Shown: positions 57,058 through 64,000 of the stretch, piece by piece
Layout of the letters: each line of letters opens with the position of its first letter
How positions within the stretch are numbered: the first letter of the stretch is position 1
NCBI GenBank assembly: GCA_037893225.1
Contig: JAZGUH010000409.1
Coordinates: forward strand, 868,001 to 932,000
Reading direction: 5' to 3'
Source of the DNA: Hippasteria phrygiana
Lineage: Eukaryota > Echinodermata > Asteroidea > Valvatida > Goniasteridae
Length of the DNA stretch: 64,000 nt
Notes under the pieces: model-generated
Databases searched by the model: none
What the model saw: the letters and a program-made list of their open reading frames with translations, nothing else
Told to the model about the DNA's origin: nothing
Position numbers and translations under genes: made by a program

Positions 57058-57739
57058 ACCGGTATCGTAAATGTGTATATATTGGTTCTGGCATTTTTCC
57101 CCGACTGCTGGAAAGAGGAACAGATTTTTCATCCTGATATATCCATGCTGAGAGGTAGACAGGGATTTTGTACAGATCAAAAAGGGAGCGGGGACATAAT
57201 TTTCCTGCTGTTTAAAGTGGACATTTTACGGAAAATAGTACAAATATATATGCTTCACAATTATTTAAGAAAAGTAGAAATAACATTTAATTTTTTCGAA
57301 TTATGCTGCAATACCTAGTTATCCTACAATAGTTACCAGGCACGCTACATTGTGTGGTTTCCCATCCAAGTATACTGCCTGCAATTAACGTTGCTTAACT
57401 TTAGTAATGCGCCACTTGCTCTTCCACTGAGCCAACAATTTTTATTATTTTAAACAACGAGAGTGTTTGATTAGAATAACTGGTTTGCGGTAGCACCATG
57501 TAATCAATCTCTTTTGTGAGTTTGTGTGGTTCTGAAAAGAACCGGAGGGAACTCAACGTTTCGGACAGTATGCTCTGCCCGTCGTCAGGAGGAGAGTGTT
57601 TGAATCCAGCTCCCTCCACACATTCGACCGGAGTGCATTGGAAAGGGCATAGATTCATATTGTTTTTACAGCTTATGGCCAGCTACGTACTCTTAACAAT
57701 TTAGGGGAAATTGTGCAGTGATGTTGCCAAGGATTTTCA
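57058..57739. other. Intergenic sequence with a decayed foldback relative
   Basis: GGTTTGCGGTAGCACCATGT and GGTTCTGAAAAGAACCGG at 57485-57545 echo the arms of the element at 10271. They are followed by AACTCAACGTTTCGGACAG. No gene. Confidence 0.5.
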
Positions 57740-58210
57740 TTGGGACACAATAATTATGAGTGGGGGCCCTGGGCACCAGCATTCGCAACTGGCTGTGGCA
57801 AGGAGGGCACCAGCATTTTTAGTGGGGATACAGGGGGCACCAGAATGTTTAGTGAGAGCACAGGGAAACTAAATTTTTCAGTGGGGGCACTGAGGGAACT
57901 AATATTTTTCAGTGGGGGCACTATAATTTCTAGTGAGGGCACACTAGGGCCAGCAGCATGAAGGAAATTATGTTATTGTTGCGGCGATTGTGTACTTGTA
58001 CGGGCCCCGTTAATAGGCATAGCAAGGTCATGGGGGGGGGGGGGGGTAGACGTGAAAAAGGGCACTCGATATATCGGGGCCACAGGGGGGCACTAACATT
58101 TTTTAGGGCACTAGTGGGGGCACTAACATTTTTCAGTGGGGGGGCACAGGGGTCACTATAATTTCCAGTAAGGGCACACTAGGGCCAGCAGCATGAAGGA
58201 CATTATTTTA
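57740..58210. repeat. GTGGGGGCACTAACATTTTTCA minisatellite-like region
   Basis: Ten or more degenerate units of about 22 bp around GTGGGGGCACTA. A larger duplication places ACACTAGGGCCAGCAGCATG at about 57942 and 58177, about 235 bp apart. A G15 run lies at 58032-58046. Confidence 0.75.
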
Positions 58211-58370
58211 ATGTTGCGTCGATTGTGTACTTACGGGCTCCGTTCCTATAGCTTGCGACATTAAACACAGGTATGTCGTAGATACATGTAGAGGGCAGGG
58301 TTTAGATTTTTTGTGGGACGGAAATTTTGGGGTAAAAAAATGAAGGAAAAAAGGGCACTCTGAAAACATT

Positions 58371-58413
58371 GGGGGGGGGGGGGGGGGATACCCCCTTACC
58401 CCCCCCCCCCCCC
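58371..58413. repeat. G17 and C15 low-complexity block
   Basis: G run 58371-58387 followed by C-rich sequence and a C run at 58399-58413; could fold on itself. Confidence 0.85.
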
Positions 58414-58599
58414 TCCCCCTCCCCGCTGGCTACGCCTATGGTCTGGGTCCACTGCTTTTCACCATCTATGCTTCTACAAGTATAGGTTGTTTGATATTAT
58501 TGAATGCCATCTGCCAAATTCCCATTGTTATCCAGATTCACACAGTTGTACATAAGCTTCAAACCTGACGATGCAAACAGTCAGTTGGCAGCCGTAGCG

Positions 58600-59513
58600 A
58601 CATGTTACGAGGTATTAAAGACGCGTATACGACGTATTTACGACATTTTGCGATATATATACGAACTTGTTGCGAACTTAACGTCGGGTGGTGACGCGCG
58701 TTGAGAACCTGTACTTGTATTTTCTAATTTTGCATCATGTTCAATAACTCTGGAAGCGGCTGCTGTTGAAGAGGAAAACCTCCTCCTGGCGGCTGCGGTT
58801 CTAGTTCTTCAAGGAATCCGGCGACGACAATACGAAAGTAAAGACGAAACGCCGCGAACCGCTGATTCATCACGTGTTTCCCACGTGTTCTTGTTGGCGT
58901 CGTAACGTGTTTCGAACCACGTCGGCAAGTTCGTAACCACGTCGTAAGTGCTTCGTCAAAGTCGCAAACGCTTCATAACTGAGTCGCAATGTCGTAATGG
59001 TTTTGTGAATGAATTCGTCGTCATTCTTATCAATTCGTAACTAAATTCGTAAACGGTTCGCGCCAAAACACAGGTGTTTCGTGTTGACGCTACTTTTTCG
59101 GCTTGGTTCGTAACTATTTCGTAATTACTTCGTTACCATTTCGTAAACTTCGTAACGTGTCGTAACTGCTTCGCAACTACTTCGTGAACTGTCGTGACAC
59201 TTCGTTGAGGGAAAAATTTGCCGAACCAGCCCGATAAGGTTACGAAAGATTACGATGCATTCGCGAAGCAATTGCGTCACCGTTGCTACATATTGCGAAG
59301 GCTTTCAAAATCGTAACGCTTCGTAAAAGTTTCAAAATTTCAAAATTGGCACCACGACTTACGCGACAATACGAGGCGTTTACGAAGTCTTGCGAATAAT
59401 TACGACACTCGACGAATTCAATTACGAAGTACTTACGACATTTTTGCGATTTAAGTTACGAAATGACTTCGCGTTAATTCGTCGTCAAATTCGCATAAGT
59501 GGGATCGGGGCTT
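58600..59513. repeat. TTCGTAAC word-iterated element
   Basis: Some 40 or more variants of TTCGTAAC, CGTAACTA, TTACGAA and GTCGTAA in both orientations over 0.9 kb. It ends GTGGGATCGGGGCTTA next to the element at 59515. No coding capacity; the left terminus was not found. Confidence 0.75.
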
Positions 59514-59514
59514 A

Positions 59515-60387
59515 ATGCCCCGTTCTTACTTCAACGATTTTTTTGTACAACTGCGGTGCGACTAAAAAATCGTACAGCCGTGCGATTTCAGTACGAATTT
59601 CCCTGTTTCTCAGTCTTCTCTGGTTGTCTTCCATCTTGATGTGGACAGCTTGAACATCAGGTGGCGAATGATTTTCAGGCCGCTGAGGCCGCTTTTTATA
59701 TGTTTGTTGGTGAGATCCGCCCAGGTTGGACGGCAGCAGCCTCGTGGCTTAGTGTATTGAACTCAAGATCTCGGTGACACTGCAGATTGTGGGTTCGAGA
59801 CCGGCTGGGGTCATGGTGCTTGTGTCCTTGAGCAAGGTACTTTGTCACAAGTTGCTTCTCTCCACCCATCAGGAGTAAAATGGGTACCTGTGAGGGCAGT
59901 GATGGTTATGTGTTTGATTAGCCCGTGTGCGCTTAAAATAGCAGCCAGGGCTGTATTCTCCCCAGGGAGCTGAGAAGGTTTCAGGAATGATTAATGGGCC
60001 CGATGACCAGGGGTAATAATATCTGTAAAGCGGTTTGATCTTGCTAAAAGCGCTATATAAGAACCTGTATTATTATTATTATAATTTTTTGTTTTTATTA
60101 TTATTATTATCATTATTATGTCGCACGGGGTCTGCTGGGAGTCGCACTCCCGTGCAACCTATCAGACCGCCGTGCGACTGGCGTGCGACCCCCATGCGAC
60201 CAATGCGAACCGTGCGACAGCCGTATGGAAATTTTCAACATTTGAAAAAACTCGCACGGGCATGCGACCGACACCCTACAACCTGTGCGAATCATCAACA
60301 GACTGCCGTGCGACTCCCGTACGCCCTGTGCGATTTGGTAGTCGCACGGCATTCGCGTAGAAAATCGTTCAAGTGAGGACGGGGTAT
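59515..60387. mobile_element. GTGCGAC word-iterated TIR element
   Basis: Inverted ends contain CCCCGTTCTTACTTCAACGA and the near complement TCGTTCAAGTGAGGACGGGG. Both arms are filled with GTGCGAC/GTCGCAC words. The SINE 59713-60065 has inserted in the middle. Without it the element is about 0.5 kb. Confidence 0.8.
59713..60065 (+). mobile_element. tRNA-type SINE with long conserved core, full copy
   Basis: The head has a box-A-like TGGCTTAGTG and box B GGGTTCGAGACC. Then comes the core, CCTTGAGCAAGGTACTTTGT, CTCTCCACCCATCAGG, ATGGGTACCTGTGAGGGCAG. The tail is TAAAGCGGTTTGATC with AAGCGCTATATAAGAACCTG, followed by (ATT)n to 60118. A reverse truncated copy is at 32485-32712. The layout resembles Deu/Meta-type SINEs; exact family not determined. 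Confidence 0.75.
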
Positions 60388-60519
60388 AAACGAGTCGAGC
60401 GGGTTGTTCCGATCCCGAAACAACCGTTCACGACGGAGTGCTCTCCGATTTTCCCGTTCAACGAACAACAGCAACGCCATTTTGATGCACGATTTCGCGG
60501 CCTACGCTACGTACGCAAC

Positions 60520-60690
60520 CTAAAACATTGCGTAGCTTGCGCGTTTTTTTCTGGCGCAAGGCTTCGGCTTACGCCACTTTTGAAAATGGCATAACTTTTG
60601 TGAAATGGTCGTAAAAAGTTTGTTGCGCAGCTTACGCAATAAAATGTTGCGCAAGCGGGCTCACGCAATTGTGTAAGGTTTCGTGAAATC
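60520..60690. repeat. TTGCGTAAGC word cluster
   Basis: About ten TTACGCAA/TTGCGCAAG/TACGC words in both directions in 170 bp; same style as the neighbouring word-iterated elements. Confidence 0.6.
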
Positions 60691-60742
60691 GGCTGCCGGT
60701 CTTGTGAAAAGCCACTGGCAGAACACCCCCCCCCCCCCCCCC

Positions 60743-61575
60743 GGCATTCGATTTCATTTTTAGGCACCCAAGATTTTGTTCCTAATGTTCATTTTTGTTT
60801 AGGAACATTTGGTTTCGTTTCAAGACTTTTGTAGCAGTCTTGGCCTATACATTACGTTTTGTGACAATTTTGACGGTTAAAGCATTCAACATAGGGAACG
60901 TCGGTATTATGATCATGCTTTTCTTTTCTTATTCGTTTATGAGCAATAATTTTCAACAATTGGTCATTGATATTACAGGGATGTCAGTCTTCAGGCAATT
61001 GCCTGATTTCAGGCTTTTACAAAATTTGAAATCCTGTACATTTTCAAAATTTGACTGTAAATCCATTCATCTTGGCTGTAATTTCAGGCCCAGAAGAGAA
61101 GTCTGACTGGCATCCCTGATATTAATAAGATTTTTCAATTGGTATATTTTCCTGTCTTCCGAGGTTTTTTGTAAAAAAATTGTAAAATTGATAATGTAAA
61201 ATTCGTAACATTTATAATGTAACATCTTAAGTGATATGAGGGATGGATGATGTGACGAACTAATGAAATAGAAAGGGCTAAGGAATTATCTTTTTCACTG
61301 TTGATATTTGTTTAAAAGTAAAAAAATGTTTTGACATCTGTTCGTTACATGTTTATGAAACCTCTAACTTTTTAACTTTGTTTACTGTTCCTTTTCGTTC
61401 TGATTCACCCATTGATCTCTTGACGTGTAAGCCGTCGGGGCATGCATGTTTGGCAATGGTTATCGGGAACACTTCTCTTTGGTAATTTGTCCAATGTTTT
61501 CTTGGGCCGATTCCACCAGACGGTCATACCTCCCCTCCTAGATCCTGCACGTTCGCCATCTTGTGTGTCTGAAGG
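60743..61575. other. Intergenic sequence, nothing recognised
   Basis: Open frame 60795-61106 has no domain and normal AT-rich composition. Confidence 0.5.
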
Positions 61576-62142
61576 TTAAAGACATAGTACTAGTAGAACG
61601 CTTTGAAAAAAATGTGAAATTATTGTCTCACTCTTCAGATATGTCAATATAGAGAGCAATACACACAAAACAAATGTTGCATTTTCCTTTTTAATTTGAA
61701 AACAAAATGCAAATTGGCTCACTTTTGAAAATCCTATCGTCTGAAAAAGCGTACGTCAGCATTTGCATGTCATGCGTTATGCATTTATTGCGCGTGACGT
61801 CATGGTGTGTAGTCCGATCGTTGCACTTTATACATGAGTTCGAGTACGCGGTATTTACACAGAATACATGTTGAATTAACTTCGTCTCTGTATCCCATCA
61901 TGTAAGCCTACTACATGTATTTCAATTCCAAATCTGAGTTTAGTATGGATGACTACACGCGATGACATCAAGGCTAACAGCACGCTGCCGGCGGCAGCAG
62001 GGGGGAGAACTTGGAGTAAGCGCGAAATTTGAATATTTAATTAGCATCTTTCTCTCGTCCGCTAATTAATAATGATGGATAGAAAATGACAATATTTAGC
62101 ACGAATTTGGTTTCTTGTAATTCATAATCCAGATACTAATCT
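61576..62142 (-). mobile_element. TTAA-AGACCTAC element, inverted copy, right end lost
   Basis: TTAAAGACATAGTACTAGTA at 61576, then the same inner sequence as 21292-21898 in reverse, breaking off at ATACTAATCTGG where the GATCC-word element begins. Confidence 0.75.
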
Positions 62143-62189
62143 GGTGGTCCAGACGAAATTGATGAACAATACGATACTTTTAATTTGAA

Positions 62190-63150
62190 TGTCTGATCCA
62201 CCTTTTGCCAAATTGCCGGATCAGATCCCCCAATTGGTGGATCAGATCCTGCAATTGTGTTAGTGGGAACGCTAACCGTTATAAGGTGGATCAGGATCTG
62301 ATCCACCTTTCTTGATCCACCTAAAGACCAGGATACAGATCCCCCAATTGGTGGATCAGATCCTGCAATTGGTGGATCACGATCAAGTGGGAACGCAAAA
62401 GGTGGATCTGATCCGGCAATTTGACCTGTCAACATCCGGCTGGTGCACGAGTGGCGCGAAAATGTTGCGGTCTGATGAACGAAGAAATACGTTTAGGTGT
62501 GTAGCTCATGTGGAAATTTCCCACGTGCACGACATGCACAATAAACAACTACTGAACTACGGGCTGTATACAAAATGTGTCACCACGCGTGCGCGATGCA
62601 AGCGTGCATGCATCCATTCAGCGTACATGTGTATTCCTTTCGTTCCGTACTGGAAAGTCGTCCGCTTCTAAACCTTTTTCATTCGTGTAATTTTACTTAT
62701 TTTTCCATCCACAAATAATTCCGTGTTAGTGTATAGCCTGCAGCGTGTCATAGAACAACAACAACCGTAGCAAAGTTTGAAGAAAATACGTTTTACGATC
62801 CGATTCGAGCCAGTACTTATAATATTACGATTAAGTTTGGACTGCTCTCCGCATCCATGGGCAAAATCAGACCGAGAAGCATTTGGATTTCTTCCTCCAT
62901 GTTGAAACTTCGAACATCAAAACATCGCACATGTATTTGACCCGTCCCAGCATGCAACGCAGCCACACAGCGCGCGCTCAGCAAGCAAGCAAGCGCATGC
63001 GTAATACCGAACTCAGTGACCTTTCGGACTCGACACTTCCGTTCGAAAAGGTGGATCAAGCATAAGTGGGAACGCGACTTGCGGTTTCGTTGCGGTTAGA
63101 CAACGGTCACACCAAAATGCCAGATCTTGATCCACCTTTTCCCAATTCCA
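62190..63150. mobile_element. GGTGGATCAGATCC word-iterated element
   Basis: Left arm (62190-62425) with about twelve GGTGGATC(A/T)GATCC or GATCCACC words and AGTGGGAACGC. The right arm (63040-63145) has GGTGGATCAAG, AGTGGGAACGC and GATCCACCTTTT. The centre is CpG-rich; on the minus strand an ATG at 62900 (AACATGG context) opens MEEEIQMLLGLILPMDAESS, unrecognised. Confidence 0.65.
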
Positions 63151-63551
63151 TAAGACGATAGAATGCCCGAATAATGAAACTGAATGATTATTTCTGATTT
63201 TTGAATGACGATCTGCGTGGCCATTTAATTTCAATCTAAACTGAATAAGCCAGGCGTTAAAATGAACGGAAACACTGGCTGGGAAAACCTATCATTCCAG
63301 TTGTTGACCCTATGTAATAGGATTTTTTGCCTCGGGACACGACGTTACAGGACAGCGTTATTTCCATGCTACTTTAAAATTCGCTGATACACTTTCTCAC
63401 CGTTGGTGGCGCCATTTAACCTCTTTGTTCTCACCCATAGGCAAAATATGACCTGTATTTGCAAGGCGTAGGCCCCGGCCCTACAAGCAAAAGCAAATGC
63501 TAGTTGCATGCTTGAGTCACAGGGAATGGTTGATACGTCATATACAATAGG
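63151..63551. other. Upstream of the Myb/SANT fragment
   Basis: No gene. A 30-40 bp imperfect tandem (GGGAATGGTT...ATACAATAGG) at about 63520-63595 overlaps the next feature's start, so its 5' end is uncertain. Confidence 0.5.
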
Positions 63552-64000
63552 ATGACTGGGAATGGTTCAGATGTAAAATACAATAGGGTGACTGGCTATA
63601 ACTCCTTGTCCAGTATTAAGATACTGGACAATGATGATTTTACTAAACATGAAAGGAATGGCTTCTATAAAAAGCAAATGAAAGCTAATTACTCGCCTGA
63701 TGAAAACTTGTTCTTGGCTGAGAAATACGAAGAACACCCAGCCACTATTGATGCCAAACATAAGGATTCAGGAACAAATCAGAAAAAGGAGGAGTATGGG
63801 AGAACATTCTTTACCAGCATCGCGCTAGATTCCCACAAGTTGAGCGATCGTTAGACGATCTGAAATCAAGATTGTCAAAGCTCAAATCTGAGTCCCATGA
63901 GTGTCTCCAAAGCATAAACAAATCAAGGAAGACTACGGGGGGAAGAAAGCCACCTAAGGAACCCAATGTTTCCTCCCCAAAAAACATCTTGATTTGTGTG
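63552..64000 (+). pseudogene. Myb/SANT-like (NAIF1/MSANTD-type) gene fragment, frameshifted, runs off the edge
   Basis: The first frame (63552 on) contains YSPDENLFLAEKYEEHPATI and TNQKKEE, the first helices of a Myb/SANT-like domain of the NAIF1/Harbinger-associated kind. Near 63788-63796 a one-base loss shifts the frame. The continuing frame reads VWENILYQHRARFPQ, with the conserved Trp of helix 2, then RSLDDLKSRLSKLKSE, helix 3, then KTTGGRKPPKEP, matching the TGGGP-type linker after such domains. It is still open at 64000. Either a young pseudogene or a sequencing error; the start codon is not certain. Confidence 0.65.

Noticed and set aside
60035..60376. 113-residue open frame
   Set aside because: Translates the (ATT)n SINE tail and GTGCGAC words; no domain.

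Overview
This window is animal nuclear DNA: AT-rich, intron-dominated and crowded with small repeats. No bacterial-type operon is present. Hundreds of dispersed copies of the self-complementary word TACATGTA, THAP, Myb/SANT and RecQ-like gene fragments, and several SINE and MITE families suggest a marine invertebrate. A deuterostome such as a lancelet, hemichordate or echinoderm is my guess, but the sequence does not settle the taxon.

I can support one apparently intact host gene. A PPP1R14-family (CPI-17/PHI-1 type) protein phosphatase 1 inhibitor is spread over three phase-0 exons on the + strand: 516-767, 31965-32081 and 38231-38275. Together they encode 137 residues, with introns of 31.2 kb and 6.1 kb. 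A Myb/SANT-like gene fragment with one frameshift runs off the right edge (63552-64000). The other coding signals are broken fragments: two inverted copies of a THAP exon (12566-13345 and 51205-51930), a third THAP exon (18727-19039), two copies of a RecQ-helicase first exon (53320-53755 and 56417-56846) and a Myb/SANT trihelix piece (29715-29826).

Most of the rest is mobile DNA, much of it nested. (1) Elements bounded by TTAA, in about eight terminal-repeat families. (2) A 1-kb class ending TGGGT-N-ATTCCAT and filled with GGGACACC motifs. (3) At 52-57 kb, Mutator-like elements with perfect 9-bp target duplications, two of which carry the RecQ exon; this block is nested up to three levels deep. 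(4) A hAT-like 1.9-kb element inserted in a SINE tail with an 8-bp duplication. (5) Two tRNA-type SINE families. (6) Small Tc1/mariner-type MITEs with TA duplications.

Two patterns stand out. First, about fifteen otherwise unrelated element families are each built from many copies, in both orientations, of a private 6-15 base word (for example GTCCTCG, GTCCGCACTGGAC, GATCTGATCC, TTCGTAAC, GTGCGAC, CGGTATT). Second, several terminal-inverted-repeat elements hold gene first exons or 3' ends in their centres, an animal parallel to plant Pack-MULEs. All assignments rest on reading the sequence and on family knowledge; no database search was possible.
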